Made by a program: the position numbers and the translations under genes. A stretch of 46,538 bases of DNA. Source: an uncultured Ilumatobacter sp. (GTDB taxonomy: Bacteria > Actinomycetota > Acidimicrobiia > Acidimicrobiales > Ilumatobacteraceae). The notes beneath the pieces are model-generated. The model saw only the letters and a list, made by a program, of their open reading frames with translations. It searched no databases and was not told the origin of the DNA. The DNA lies in the NCBI GenBank assembly GCA_937905835.1, contig CALCXK010000047.1, forward strand, positions 1 to 46,538, given 5' to 3'. Position 1 is the stretch's first letter. Each line of letters opens with the position of its first letter. Below are positions 16,858 through 25,818 of this stretch, piece by piece.

Positions 16858-16878
16858 GCGAGACGGTCTCAGTTTGAG
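16858..16878. promoter_or_regulatory. Palindromic operator candidate, copy 1
   Basis: A 21-nt direct repeat has its second copy at 16929. The core is the perfect dyad GAGACGGTCTC, followed by AGTTTGAG. An odd-centred short dyad near a TetR gene suggests an operator. Confidence 0.5.
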
Positions 16879-16928
16879 GTATTTGGCAGGATCGATGGAG
16901 ACAGGGATCGTTGGAGCACGCCGGTAAC

Positions 16929-16949
16929 GCGAGACGGTCTCAGTTTGAG
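16929..16949. promoter_or_regulatory. Palindromic operator candidate, copy 2
   Basis: This is an identical 21-nt copy of the site at 16858, 71 bp downstream of it and 129 bp before the TetR start. Exact conservation of both dyad and flank in non-coding DNA argues for a bound site. Confidence 0.5.
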
Positions 16950-17078
16950 CGGGGCGTGAGCTCCCTGCTCAAGCTGGTTGTTGGACTGTCGGGCCGAGTC
17001 GGTGGCATGTCTTTGGCCAAGCGAGCCACGGTGTTCGGTCGGCGTCCTCGCTGAGTGAGCCGCTAGGTTGCATCTGCG

Positions 17079-17723
17079 ATGTTGAGCCACACGACCACCG
17101 AGGCGGTTCCTGTTGGTGCCGGTGCCGAGCGGTCGACACGCGACCAGATTCTCGACGCGTCGCTCGTCTGCTTCGCATATGCCGGCTACAGCGGCACATC
17201 GCTGAACGACATTGCCGCAGAGGTCGGCATCCGCAGGCCCAGCCTGCTGCACCATTTCGCATCGAAGGAAACGCTGTACGGGGAAGTCTTCGAACGACTG
17301 CTCAGCGACTGGTTCGCGCGGCTCGTCGGTGCAATTGAGGCTCCGGCCTTAGGTTGGAAGAAGGTCGAAGGCGTGTTGCGTGCCGGATTCGGATTTTTTG
17401 CCGACAACCCGAACTACGTGATCCTCATGCGCCGCGAAGCGATCGATGGCGGGGTCCACCTCGGTATCGACCTCGCTGCGGTGCTTCGACCCATGTTTGA
17501 CAAGGCCGCCGACTACTTCCGCCGCGAGATGGATGCTGGCACGTTCCGTCAGCAGAACGCCGAGCAGTTATTGTTGACCGGCTACGGCGCATTGCTGAGC
17601 TACTTCTCGGATGCTCCCTTCCTCGAGGGCTTACTCGATGAGAACCCGCTGTCGGCCGGCGCGCTCGACCGACGAAGCGCACACATCATTGAGTTCTTCC
17701 ACGCAGCGCTCGTCCCCGCCTAA
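17079..17723 (+). CDS. TetR/AcrR-family transcriptional regulator
   Basis: The 214-aa protein has a classic TetR DNA-binding domain at about residues 20-66: RDQILDASLVCFAYAGYSGTS, then LNDIAAEVGIRRPSLLHHF and SKETLYGEVF. The C-terminal ligand domain is divergent, as usual. The ATG at 17079 is preceded by TAGGTT 9 nt upstream. Two identical palindromes lie 130-220 bp upstream, and an acyl-CoA ligase follows 88 bp downstream on the same strand. Autoregulation and control of the ligase are reasonable inferences; an acyl-CoA ligand is possible. Confidence 0.9.
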   Translation: MLSHTTTEAVPVGAGAERSTRDQILDASLVCFAYAGYSGTSLNDIAAEVGIRRPSLLHHFASKETLYGEVFERLLSDWFARLVGAIEAPALGWKKVEGVLRAGFGFFADNPNYVILMRREAIDGGVHLGIDLAAVLRPMFDKAADYFRREMDAGTFRQQNAEQLLLTGYGALLSYFSDAPFLEGLLDENPLSAGALDRRSAHIIEFFHAALVPA

Positions 17724-17796
17724 CTAGGTTGGTGGAGCCAAACCGGCGCCCGTGTGATTTCCGGCGGGGAGCCCCGAACGAAGAGGTTGGCGAAAC

Positions 17797-17802
17797 TACG
17801 GT
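17797..17802 (+). promoter_or_regulatory. -10-like TACGGT before the acyl-CoA ligase
   Basis: TACGGT ends 9 nt before the ATG at 17812, so the transcript would be leaderless or nearly so. No ribosome-binding site is seen. Confidence 0.35.
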
Positions 17803-17811
17803 GGCCCACTG

Positions 17812-19977
17812 ATGGCCTCCGACGCGCATGATTCCACAACACTGTCCGAACAGGCGAGTAAGTCGTTGCTCGCCGAGTACGGCATTCCGATCGCTGCTGA
17901 GCGTTTCGTTGCATCGGCCGCCGAGGCAGGCGACGCCGCCGATGCGCTCGGCTATCCCGTTGTGGCCAAACTGAACGGCGACACCATTGCCCACAAGACC
18001 GAACGCGGGCTCGTTCGCCTGCGTCTCGCAGATCGCTCTGCGGTCGAGGCTGCGGCCTCAGATCTGCTCGGAGCGGCGCGACCTGAAGACGGTGATGTGA
18101 CCGTGCTCGTGGCTCCGATGATTTCGGGCATTCGCGAGCTGATTGCCGGCGTGGTCCGCGACGAACAGTTCGGTCCGACCGTGATGCTCGGCGTGGGTGG
18201 AATCCTCGCGGAGGCTGTCGCGGACGTGGTCTTCCGTCCGGCACCGCTCGACGAACAGACCGCCGCCAAAATGATCGGCGACCTCGCAACGCAGAAGTTA
18301 CTCGGTGAGTTCCGTGGCGAGGCAGCAGTCGACCTGGAGCAACTGAAGGCAGTACTCGTTGGGCTTGGCCGTCTGGCCGCCGACCGTGACGATGTCGCGA
18401 GTGTCGACATCAACCCACTAATTGTCGAGCCGAGCGGTGCGCTTGTTGCCGTCGACGGCCTCGTCGAGTTGGCGCCGCCGTCGACCACTCGGGCGGCGTT
18501 GCGGCCGCGCCCGAGCAACGAGCAGTTCCAAGCACTGTTTGAACCGAAAGGCGTCGTGGTATCCGGTGCATCCACGCACCCTGGCAAGTTCGGGTTCGTG
18601 TCACTGCACAACATCTTGGCCTCGGGGTATTCAGGAGCGGTCTTCGGAACAAACTTGAAGGGTGAGGAAGTGCTCGGTATCCAAACGGTTGCCGACATCG
18701 CCGAAATCCCTGACGGGGCAGCCGACCTCGTCTTCGTCTGCACACCAGCGTCCACCAACCCCGATCTTCTCCGGGCGTGCGCGGCCAAGGGGATCGGTGC
18801 CGCATTCTTAACTTCAGCCGGGTACGGCGAGTCGGATGCAGCAGGCCAAGAGGCTGAAAATGCGCTCGTGGCGCTGGCTGACGAACTTGGCATCTTGCTC
18901 GCCGGGCCGAACGGCCAGGGTGTAGTGAGCACACCGGTCAACCTTTGCGCTCAGATCGTTGCTCCCAACCCGCCAGCCGGCGGCATTGGCGTCGCCAGCC
19001 AGAGCGGCAACTTCGTGTCGACGTTCCTGAACATGTCTCGTGCATCGGGTGTTGGTATTAGTCGTGCGATCTCGGCGGGCAATGCCGCTGCTGTCAGCGT
19101 TGCCGACTACCTCGACTGGTATGCGGAGGACGATGCGACCACCGTCGGGCTCGCCTATGTCGAGGGCATCACTGACGGGAAGGGTCTGATGGATCGCCTG
19201 GCCGGAGCGGCAGCACGCAAGCCGCTCGTGTTGGTGAAGGGCGGAGCAACGGAAGGCGGAGCGCAGGCTGCCGCGAGCCACACCGGAGCACTCGCCGCTG
19301 ACGACAAAATTTTCGATGGCGCATGCCGCAGCGCGGGAATCACCAGGGCAGCGAACGTCACTGAAGCGTTCGACACGGCGGCAACGTTCGCGACCCAGCC
19401 GCTTCCCGCTGGGCCGAACGTGTTGGTGCTCACCACTGTCGGTGGCTGGGGCGTGGTGACAGCGGATGCGATCACTCGTGAACGCGATCTGAACCTGATG
19501 GACATTCCGGCTGACCTCGAAGCCGCGATCGACGAACTCCTTCCGCCGCGCTGGAGTAAAAACAATCCGATCGATTGTGCCGGCGGTGAAACGCGTGACA
19601 CGGTTCCCGATGTGATGGCGTTGTGTGCGAACCATCCGGAGGTCCACTCGATCATCTACCTCGGCCTCGGAATCCAGTCGAACCAGGCACGGATGATGCG
19701 CGAAGGCAAGTTTTTCCCTGATCACGGGCTCGAACGGATCGTCAGCTACCACGAGCGTCAAGATGCCCGTTTCGCCGTGGCCGCGCACGAGCTGAGTTTG
19801 GCGACAGACAAGCCGATCCTCACCTGTACCGAACTGGCGTTGGCTGACCCGGATAACGCTGGGCCTGCAACGGTTCGGGCAACAGGCCGGCTTTGTTACT
19901 CGAGTGGCGGCCAGGCCGTCACTGCACTCGGCCACATGGTGCGGTATCAGTTATTTCGACAGGCGCGCGGTCGGTGA
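17812..19977 (+). CDS. NDP-forming acyl-CoA (acetate-CoA) ligase, fused subunits
   Basis: The 721-aa enzyme interconverts acyl-CoA and acid with (A/G)DP phosphorylation. An ATP-grasp domain comes first (roughly 1-230: GYPVVAKLNGDTIAHKT, VDINPLIVEPSG), then a CoA-binding domain (FEPKGVVVSGAS) and a succinyl-CoA-ligase-like domain with AAASHTGALA, where His490 is the likely phospho-histidine. Many bacterial fusions have the ATP-grasp part last, so beta-then-alpha order is noteworthy. No acetyltransferase domain is attached. It follows the TetR gene and overlaps dacB by 4 nt. The true acyl substrate is unknown. Confidence 0.9.
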   Translation: MASDAHDSTTLSEQASKSLLAEYGIPIAAERFVASAAEAGDAADALGYPVVAKLNGDTIAHKTERGLVRLRLADRSAVEAAASDLLGAARPEDGDVTVLVAPMISGIRELIAGVVRDEQFGPTVMLGVGGILAEAVADVVFRPAPLDEQTAAKMIGDLATQKLLGEFRGEAAVDLEQLKAVLVGLGRLAADRDDVASVDINPLIVEPSGALVAVDGLVELAPPSTTRAALRPRPSNEQFQALFEPKGVVVSGASTHPGKFGFVSLHNILASGYSGAVFGTNLKGEEVLGIQTVADIAEIPDGAADLVFVCTPASTNPDLLRACAAKGIGAAFLTSAGYGESDAAGQEAENALVALADELGILLAGPNGQGVVSTPVNLCAQIVAPNPPAGGIGVASQSGNFVSTFLNMSRASGVGISRAISAGNAAAVSVADYLDWYAEDDATTVGLAYVEGITDGKGLMDRLAGAAARKPLVLVKGGATEGGAQAAASHTGALAADDKIFDGACRSAGITRAANVTEAFDTAATFATQPLPAGPNVLVLTTVGGWGVVTADAITRERDLNLMDIPADLEAAIDELLPPRWSKNNPIDCAGGETRDTVPDVMALCANHPEVHSIIYLGLGIQSNQARMMREGKFFPDHGLERIVSYHERQDARFAVAAHELSLATDKPILTCTELALADPDNAGPATVRATGRLCYSSGGQAVTALGHMVRYQLFRQARGR

Positions 19978-21482
19978 ACGGACCGAGCTCGTTGGGTTCT
20001 CGGGGGCCAGCGTCGAGGAGCACCCCGCCGGAGCGCGGGGCCCGCCCGCTGGTGATGCTCGGTGTGTTTGCGCTGATTCCGGCAGCGGTGCTCTTCACAC
20101 TGTTCAACTGGGCCAAAGGCGCCGTCGATGAGAACGAGCCGGCACCGCCCCCGCCAAGCACGCTGGTTGCGCCGCCTGCGGCGCTTTCCACGTCGATGCT
20201 TTCGTTCCGCCGGTTTCCGACGGTGCTGTCATATGAGCTGAACATCTCTGACTTTGAGGCGGCCGTGGCCCCGTTTCTCGCGACGTTGAACGATCGATCC
20301 TGCGTATCGGTCTCGGTCGATGGCATCCCGATTGGTGCACGCAACGCGGGCATCGCCGTGATCCCGGCCAGTAACCAGAAGTTGATCGTGGCGGCCGCAG
20401 CACTCGATGTGATTGGAGCCGAAAACCGCTTGACAACCACAGTATCAGCCGCGGTCGCGCCGGTTGATGGCGTGGTCAATGGCGACCTCTTCCTCGTCGG
20501 CGGGGGCGACCCGTTACTGTCTTCAGACTGGTACCCGACGTCAAATCTTGAGCGGTATGCCGTGCTGTCACCGACATCGCTCGACACCTTGGCCGACGCT
20601 GTGCGAGACGCCGGAGTTACACAAATTACCGGTGGTGTGGTCGGCGACGGCAGCCGCTACGACGACGAGTTCTTTGCACCTGGCTGGGGCGTTGGCGTGG
20701 CTGGCCTCGAGGCTGGCCCCTACGACGCCTTGATGGTCAACGATGGTCGAGTACTCAACGACAATCTGCGCGTCAATGATCCGAACGAGGGTGCGGCACG
20801 CGAGTTCACCCGGATGCTCCAGGATCGCGGCATCACCATCGCGGGGAGACCGTCGTCTGGTGTGGCGATGCCTGAGTCGACCGTCATTGCAGCCGTTGAA
20901 TCGGTGCCGGTCGCCGAGATCGTCGCCGAGATGCTGGCCAACAGCGACAACAACACCGCCGAGATGCTGATGAAAGAGATCGGGCTCGTCGGTGAAGGGA
21001 TCGGTTCGCGTGAAGCCGGTGCCCGAGTGATGACGGCCAAGCTCGTGGAGTGGGGCATCGATACGACCAACGTCGTGGTTGCTGACGGGTCTGGGTTGAG
21101 CCTTGACAATCGGTTGACATGCGCCGTCATTCTTGCCGTACTACAGCGACATAACCCGTCGTCAGCGCTTGGCTCGGCCCTGCCGGTCGCCGGTGAGACG
21201 GGCACACTGCGCGACATTTTTGCCGATCAATCAGTAGCAGGTCGTTTGATGGGCAAAACCGGAACACTCAACAACCCGCCCTTCAACGCCGATCCGCCGG
21301 CGGTCAAGGCGCTGTCCGGTTATCTGCCGGTCGAGGGCGGCACAGCAGTCGAATACTCGTTGGTACTCAACGGACCGACCATTTCCGATCAGAGCGAGTA
21401 CCGGCCAATCTGGAACGGTTTGGCCGAAATACTCGACACATACCCGGCGGGGGCCACCCCGGCGCAGCTTGGACCTCGCTGA
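19974..21482 (+). CDS. dacB: D-alanyl-D-alanine carboxypeptidase/endopeptidase, PBP4 type (first copy)
   Basis: The roughly 502-aa serine peptidase has an N-terminal membrane anchor (LVMLGVFALIPAAVLFTLF) and the three penicillin-binding motifs: SxxK in PASNQK, SxN in NSDNNTAEM, and KTG in LMGKTGTL. The long insertion between SxxK and SxN (VGGGDPLL, VGDGSRYDDEFF) marks PBP4/class C. It trims peptidoglycan outside the membrane. The GTG at 19974 overlaps the ligase stop; an ATG at 20055 is an alternative. A paralogue follows directly. Confidence 0.92.
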   Translation: MNGPSSLGSRGPASRSTPPERGARPLVMLGVFALIPAAVLFTLFNWAKGAVDENEPAPPPPSTLVAPPAALSTSMLSFRRFPTVLSYELNISDFEAAVAPFLATLNDRSCVSVSVDGIPIGARNAGIAVIPASNQKLIVAAAALDVIGAENRLTTTVSAAVAPVDGVVNGDLFLVGGGDPLLSSDWYPTSNLERYAVLSPTSLDTLADAVRDAGVTQITGGVVGDGSRYDDEFFAPGWGVGVAGLEAGPYDALMVNDGRVLNDNLRVNDPNEGAAREFTRMLQDRGITIAGRPSSGVAMPESTVIAAVESVPVAEIVAEMLANSDNNTAEMLMKEIGLVGEGIGSREAGARVMTAKLVEWGIDTTNVVVADGSGLSLDNRLTCAVILAVLQRHNPSSALGSALPVAGETGTLRDIFADQSVAGRLMGKTGTLNNPPFNADPPAVKALSGYLPVEGGTAVEYSLVLNGPTISDQSEYRPIWNGLAEILDTYPAGATPAQLGPR

Positions 21483-21531
21483 TGAGTCGGGACGCGTCTG
21501 GCCAACCGGTTCGCGCAGGGAGACAGCCGTC

Positions 21532-23061
21532 GTGAATATGCGGGTCGACGTGGTTGCGTTACCACTGCGTTATAGGCGCGCTCCGTTGCTGTTGCTGTGT
21601 GGGCTCGCCGTTGTGCCAGCAGTTGGGCTGCTGCTCGGACAGCAATGGCTCGACGCTGAGGCCGACCGCTACGACAACAGTCGGCTAGCGGTCGCCGAAC
21701 TCGAAGCGGACGACGACAGCAATCGCATCGACTCGTCGGAGCAATCGATTGCTGCGGAAGCAGAGCGCGCTGTGTTGAACACGTCACTGTTCGACTATCG
21801 CCGGATGCCAGAACCGGTTGCTGACAATGCGGACGCGAACCGTCTCGCCGAGAGCATCGAGCCGCTCTTCGGCTTTCTGAACCGGACATCGTGCGTCGCA
21901 GTCTCGGCCAACGGGGTCGATGTCACCCTGCACCAAGCTGACCTGCCGTTGGTCCCGGCAAGTATCCTCAAGCTCGTTGTCGCTGCAGTAGCGATCGACG
22001 TGCTTGGCCCCGGTTACAGGTTCCAAACGACCGTCCGAATCCCGCCGGTCGTCGATGGCGTGATCGATGGCGATGTGTTTCTTGTCGGTGGCGGCGATCC
22101 GCTTCTGACCGTCGACGACTACCCGATCGCCAAGGATTCGTTTCCAGCGTTTAACACGACGTCGCTTGACGGGCTCGCTGACGCGTTCGTCGCCAACGGC
22201 GTTAAGCGGATCACCGGCACAGTTCTCGGCGATGGATCCCGCTATGACGACGAGTTCGTGGTTGAGGGTTGGGGCGACGATGTCGCGTTCAACGATGCCG
22301 GTCCCTACGACGCGTTGTTGGTCAACGACGCGCGTGTCCGCGGTACAAGCGGTGTGCAAGACGACCCGAACAGTTCCGCTGCACGCGAGCTGGCGAGATT
22401 GCTGAGCAGCCGAGGTGTACGGGTCAATAACGGGTGGGGCAGCGGCCAGGCCTCAACGCTGACCGAAGTCATCGGCACGGTGACGTCAGCGCCCCTCAGC
22501 GACATCGTGAACGAGATGTTGATCAACAGCGACAACAACACTGCTGAGATGTTGCTCAAAGAACTCGGGTTCGCTGACTCAGGGCAGGGCACCCGGGTCG
22601 CGGGGCTCGACGTCATCGATCGGACGCTTGCTGAATGGAGTATTCCCCTCGATGGTGTCCGGGTAGTCGACGGCTCGGGGCTTAGTCCGCAGAACACGTT
22701 CACTTGCCGAGCAATGCTCCAAGTGCTCCAACGCGTCCGCGGTACGGCCGTGGCTACTGGTCTCCCGATTGCAGGCAAGACCGGGACGCTGCGCAGCGAA
22801 TTTCTCGGCTCACCCTTGGTTGGAAAGCTCTTTGCCAAGACCGGCTCGCTCGGCAATCCACCCGTTGATGAGCCTCCCTTGGCATCGAAGTCGCTGGCCG
22901 GATTCGTGGATGCGGGTAATGGGGACATCCTTGAGTTCGTGCTGATCCTCAATGACAACAAGATTGCCGATGAGACATACGCCTCGCTCTGGCAGGTGTT
23001 CGGCGATCGGCTCCACAGCTATCCGGCCGGTCCGGACACCGCTGAACTGGCGCCTCGATAA
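21532..23061 (+). CDS. dacB: D-alanyl-D-alanine carboxypeptidase/endopeptidase, PBP4 type (second copy)
   Basis: The 509-aa paralogue of the preceding gene has a membrane anchor (PLLLLCGLAVVPAVGLLLG), an acidic linker, SxxK in PASILK, SxN in NSDNNTAEM and KTG in FAKTGSL. The two proteins share long identical motifs (FLVGGGDPLL, GDGSRYDDEF), which points to tandem duplication. Position 2 of the earlier motif differs: AGKTGTLR here, AGETGTLR in copy 1. GTG at 21532 is chosen because AGGGAGA lies at 21517-21523 with 8-nt spacing. Confidence 0.92.
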   Translation: MNMRVDVVALPLRYRRAPLLLLCGLAVVPAVGLLLGQQWLDAEADRYDNSRLAVAELEADDDSNRIDSSEQSIAAEAERAVLNTSLFDYRRMPEPVADNADANRLAESIEPLFGFLNRTSCVAVSANGVDVTLHQADLPLVPASILKLVVAAVAIDVLGPGYRFQTTVRIPPVVDGVIDGDVFLVGGGDPLLTVDDYPIAKDSFPAFNTTSLDGLADAFVANGVKRITGTVLGDGSRYDDEFVVEGWGDDVAFNDAGPYDALLVNDARVRGTSGVQDDPNSSAARELARLLSSRGVRVNNGWGSGQASTLTEVIGTVTSAPLSDIVNEMLINSDNNTAEMLLKELGFADSGQGTRVAGLDVIDRTLAEWSIPLDGVRVVDGSGLSPQNTFTCRAMLQVLQRVRGTAVATGLPIAGKTGTLRSEFLGSPLVGKLFAKTGSLGNPPVDEPPLASKSLAGFVDAGNGDILEFVLILNDNKIADETYASLWQVFGDRLHSYPAGPDTAELAPR

Positions 23062-23082
23062 CTGGCATGGCAGGGTGAGGCC

Positions 23083-23706
23083 ATGGCGGTGATTCCGATG
23101 TTCCCCCTTGGCATGGTCTTGCTCCCGGGTGGCGTTCTTCCGCTGCATGTTTTCGAACCGCGATATCGCCAGATGGTGGTCGACTGCTTGCAGCAGGACG
23201 GCGAACCCGAGTTCGGTCAGACTCTGATCACACACGGATCCGAAGCTGGTGGCGGAGATGAGCGGTCGATGGTGGGCACGATTGCCCAGATGATCAAGGT
23301 TGAGGCACTCGATGGTGAGCGCTATTCGATGATCACGGTGGGCACCAGGCGGATCCGAGTAAACGCCTGGCTCCTCGATGACCCGTACCCGCTTGCTGAT
23401 GTCGACGACTGGCCAGACGAAGTCTCCGACCCTCCGATGTTGGCATTGAACGTCGCAGCGTCCCACGCTCGAGTTCGGGCAGCACTGGCGCTCGCTGCCG
23501 TATTGGGTGATGTGCCCCTTGATCTTGCCGAGTCCGAAATCTCCAATGATCCGCTCATCGCCACGTATCAGTTGGCGTCGTTGGCACCGATCGGACCGGC
23601 CGACCGTCACCGTCTGTTGTGTGCCTCTGGGCCAGCAGCGCGGCTCGACGTGCTCGATGAAGTCCTCGATGATGTCGAGGCGATGCTCAAATTCCGTCTG
23701 AGCTGA
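23083..23706 (+). CDS. Lon-protease N-domain-like (LON substrate-binding) protein
   Basis: The 207-aa protein consists of a stand-alone LON N-terminal domain: IPMFPLGMVLLPGGVLPLHVFEPRYRQMV is the family signature near the start, followed by TVGTRRIRV. There is no ATPase or protease domain. Such proteins are common in bacteria and their function is poorly known; substrate recognition is presumed. The ATG at 23083 has GGTGAGG just upstream. It follows dacB by 21 nt. Confidence 0.86.
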   Translation: MAVIPMFPLGMVLLPGGVLPLHVFEPRYRQMVVDCLQQDGEPEFGQTLITHGSEAGGGDERSMVGTIAQMIKVEALDGERYSMITVGTRRIRVNAWLLDDPYPLADVDDWPDEVSDPPMLALNVAASHARVRAALALAAVLGDVPLDLAESEISNDPLIATYQLASLAPIGPADRHRLLCASGPAARLDVLDEVLDDVEAMLKFRLS

Positions 23707-23753
23707 CCGTGTGCATGGCTTGAATCGCCCGCTGATCTGATAGATATGGGGCC

Positions 23754-24116
23754 GTGCCAGACAGCATCGACGCGACGAAACCGCCCCGCAAAGACGACGA
23801 TGCCTCGCTTGGCGAGGTGATCGAGTTCGTCAAGACATATGCGAAGCAGGAGACGCTCGGACCGTTGAAGGGCGCTGGCTCGTGGCTGGCGTACGGCGCT
23901 GTTGCGGCCTTCGCCATGGGCCTCGGTTTACTGCTTGTCTTGCTCGGAGTACTCCGACTCGTGCAGACCGAATGGGATCGCTCAGCAACAGGCTCGCTCT
24001 CTTGGGTTGCCTACGCAGTGACCCTGGGGGTCACCATACTGCTCCTTGCCTTCACGTTGTTGCGCATCAAAAAGACCTACTTGAACAAAGAGCCCCTCCC
24101 GAAGAAAACGTCCTGA
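23754..24116 (+). CDS. Small two-helix membrane protein, actinobacterial holin-X/phage-holin-like
   Basis: The 120-aa protein has an acidic N-terminus, an amphipathic helix (GEVIEFVKTYAKQET) and two hydrophobic segments (WLAYGAVAAFAMGLGLLLVL and WVAYAVTLGVTILLLAF), then a Lys-rich end. This matches the proteins automatically named putative actinobacterial holin-X, which are usually not viral. No phage genes surround it. It starts with GTG at 23754, after a -10-like TAGATA ending 7 nt upstream. Confidence 0.7.
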   Translation: MPDSIDATKPPRKDDDASLGEVIEFVKTYAKQETLGPLKGAGSWLAYGAVAAFAMGLGLLLVLLGVLRLVQTEWDRSATGSLSWVAYAVTLGVTILLLAFTLLRIKKTYLNKEPLPKKTS

Positions 24117-24136
24117 GAGAAGTCGGAACCGTCATC

Positions 24137-24364
24137 ATGGCCAAGAAGAAAACCCCCGAAGCACCCAAGACAATCACTCCTGACGACTTACGCGGCAAGC
24201 TGCGCGGCCTCCAGGGCGACGTGCGGGGAAAAATCGACGACAAGAAGATCTCCATCGTCAGCGTTGTTGCGGGCGGCGGCATGGTTCTCATGATCGTCTT
24301 CTTCCTCTTGGGCAAACGCTCGGGTAAGAAGAAGAGCGCAATCATCGAGATCCGCCGCGTCTGA
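24137..24364 (+). CDS. Small single-helix membrane protein
   Basis: The 75-aa protein has a Lys/Pro-rich N-terminus (MAKKKTPEAPKT), a basic middle part and one membrane helix (VSVVAGGGMVLMIVFFLLG), followed by a basic tail (KRSGKKK). The upstream in-frame extension overlaps the holin-like gene and is rejected. It lies 20 nt after that gene and 13 nt before the next one, so the three are probably one operon. Family unknown to me. Confidence 0.68.
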   Translation: MAKKKTPEAPKTITPDDLRGKLRGLQGDVRGKIDDKKISIVSVVAGGGMVLMIVFFLLGKRSGKKKSAIIEIRRV

Positions 24365-24377
24365 TGGCGGTGTCCTG

Positions 24378-24821
24378 ATGGCCCTGTTGCCTCGCGCACT
24401 CCGTCCGTCGGTTGTCATTCGACGCAAAGCGATCTCGTCAGGGTTCCTCGGACTGAGCACGTTCTGGAAAATCATCGGGGTGTTCGTCTTGAGCCGGCGC
24501 TCGATCAAGAAGTTCTTCGGTAAGAACCCTGAGCTGATTTTCAAGCAGAAGATCGGGTATAACTCGTCCGTCAACGTGCTCAATTTGAAACCGATGCGGC
24601 TGAAGCAGCGCAAGGCACTCGGGCAGACCGAGGCGGGGCTGAAGGCACAGGCGAGTGCCGACGTCGCTGATTCTTTGGCTTACAAAGCTGCTGTCAAGCC
24701 GAACCGCAAGCTTGCTCAACGCGCCCAAAAGGCAGCGGTACTGGCTGCCGAAGATCGCCGTCAGGCCGATCGTGCGCAGATGTCGCGTGCCCAAAAGAAG
24801 GCTGCGAAGCGAGCGTTCTAA
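24378..24821 (+). CDS. Basic, Lys/Ala-rich protein of unknown function
   Basis: The 147-aa protein has a short hydrophobic segment (STFWKIIGVFVLSRR) followed by a strongly basic helical tail (KAAVLAAEDRRQADRAQ, ending AQKKAAKRAF). This could bind nucleic acid or acidic phospholipid, but no motif decides. The ATG at 24378 is the first start after the previous stop. The 191-bp gap to trmI holds no gene; it contains the 8-bp palindrome GTGTACAC at 24933. Confidence 0.65.
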   Translation: MALLPRALRPSVVIRRKAISSGFLGLSTFWKIIGVFVLSRRSIKKFFGKNPELIFKQKIGYNSSVNVLNLKPMRLKQRKALGQTEAGLKAQASADVADSLAYKAAVKPNRKLAQRAQKAAVLAAEDRRQADRAQMSRAQKKAAKRAF

Positions 24822-25012
24822 GCAGCGCGTCGTGCTTCGAAATTCGAGGCACGGGATCGAGTACTCCGGAAGCCGTTCGGGTTGCTGATCACCGGAGATC
24901 TCGGTGCGTTCCTGCCGATTGGTTGAGAAGTCGTGTACACATGAGGCCGTTCTGGTCGAGATGGTGCTCATGCAACGTCGTCGACGACACTGACAAGCAC
25001 TGGATCTGATTG

Positions 25013-25816
25013 ATGACTGGACTCTTCGCCGTCGGCGAAAAAGCGTTGCTGCTCGACAGCAAGAAGCGCCGCTACATGATCGACCTCGCCGACGATGGCG
25101 AGTTCCACAGCCATAACGGCTTTGTGTCGCACCGCCAGATCGTCGGCAATCCCGAAGGCGTCTTCGTCAACTCGACGAAGGGGTCGGAGTACATCGTCAT
25201 CCGCCCGACCCTCGAGGACTTCGTCGTCGAGATGCCTCGGGGTGCACAGGTCATTTACCCGAAGGACCTCGGTCCCATCTGTATGTTGGCCGATATCGGC
25301 CCGGGCGTGAAGGTCTTCGAGACCGGCATTGGCTCAGGAGCGTTGTCGATGACAATGCTCCGCTATGGCGCGGAAATCGTCGGGTACGAACTCCGCGAAG
25401 ACTTCGCGAATCGTGCCAAGAAGAACGTCGAGAGCTTCCTCGGAACCGACGCGATGTCCCGCTACGACATCCACATTCGAGATGGCTACGAGCCGATCGA
25501 CCCTGAGCACGGCCCGTTCGACCGTGTGGTCCTCGACATCCCCGAGCCGTGGAATGTGGTGCCGCACGCTGAGTCGGCGCTACGCGCCGGTGGCATCCTC
25601 GTCGCATATACGCCGTCGATCACGCAGGCTGTCAAGGTCCGTGACGCCCTCAAGGGCAAGTGGATCGATGCGCGCACGCTTGAGGTCTTGCATCGTGGCT
25701 GGCACATCGAAGGTCAGGCTGTCCGGCCAGACCATCGCATGGTCGCCCACACGGCATTCCTCACCATTGCTCGTTTCCTCGGAAAGAGCGAACGCGGTCC
25801 GAAGTCGATCATCTGA
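25013..25816 (+). CDS. trmI: tRNA (adenine58-N1)-methyltransferase
   Basis: The 267-aa SAM-dependent enzyme methylates A58 in the T-loop of tRNAs. The N-terminal beta domain (FAVGEKALLLDSKKRRYMI) is typical, and the Rossmann part has FETGIGSGALSMTMLR (SAM-binding) and VVLDIPEPWNVV (catalytic NPPY-like position). Actinobacterial trmI is commonly encoded beside the proteasomal ATPase gene, as here. The ATG at 25013 is preferred over the TTG immediately before it. Confidence 0.94.
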   Translation: MTGLFAVGEKALLLDSKKRRYMIDLADDGEFHSHNGFVSHRQIVGNPEGVFVNSTKGSEYIVIRPTLEDFVVEMPRGAQVIYPKDLGPICMLADIGPGVKVFETGIGSGALSMTMLRYGAEIVGYELREDFANRAKKNVESFLGTDAMSRYDIHIRDGYEPIDPEHGPFDRVVLDIPEPWNVVPHAESALRAGGILVAYTPSITQAVKVRDALKGKWIDARTLEVLHRGWHIEGQAVRPDHRMVAHTAFLTIARFLGKSERGPKSII

Positions 25817-25818
25817 TT

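Noticed and set aside
18814..19935. 373-aa open frame on the minus strand
   Set aside because: It is a shadow of the acyl-CoA ligase gene; composition is His/Arg-rich and motif-free.
23754..24116. Holin-like protein as sign of a prophage
   Set aside because: No integrase, capsid, terminase or lysin genes lie nearby, and such proteins are common in non-viral actinobacterial DNA.
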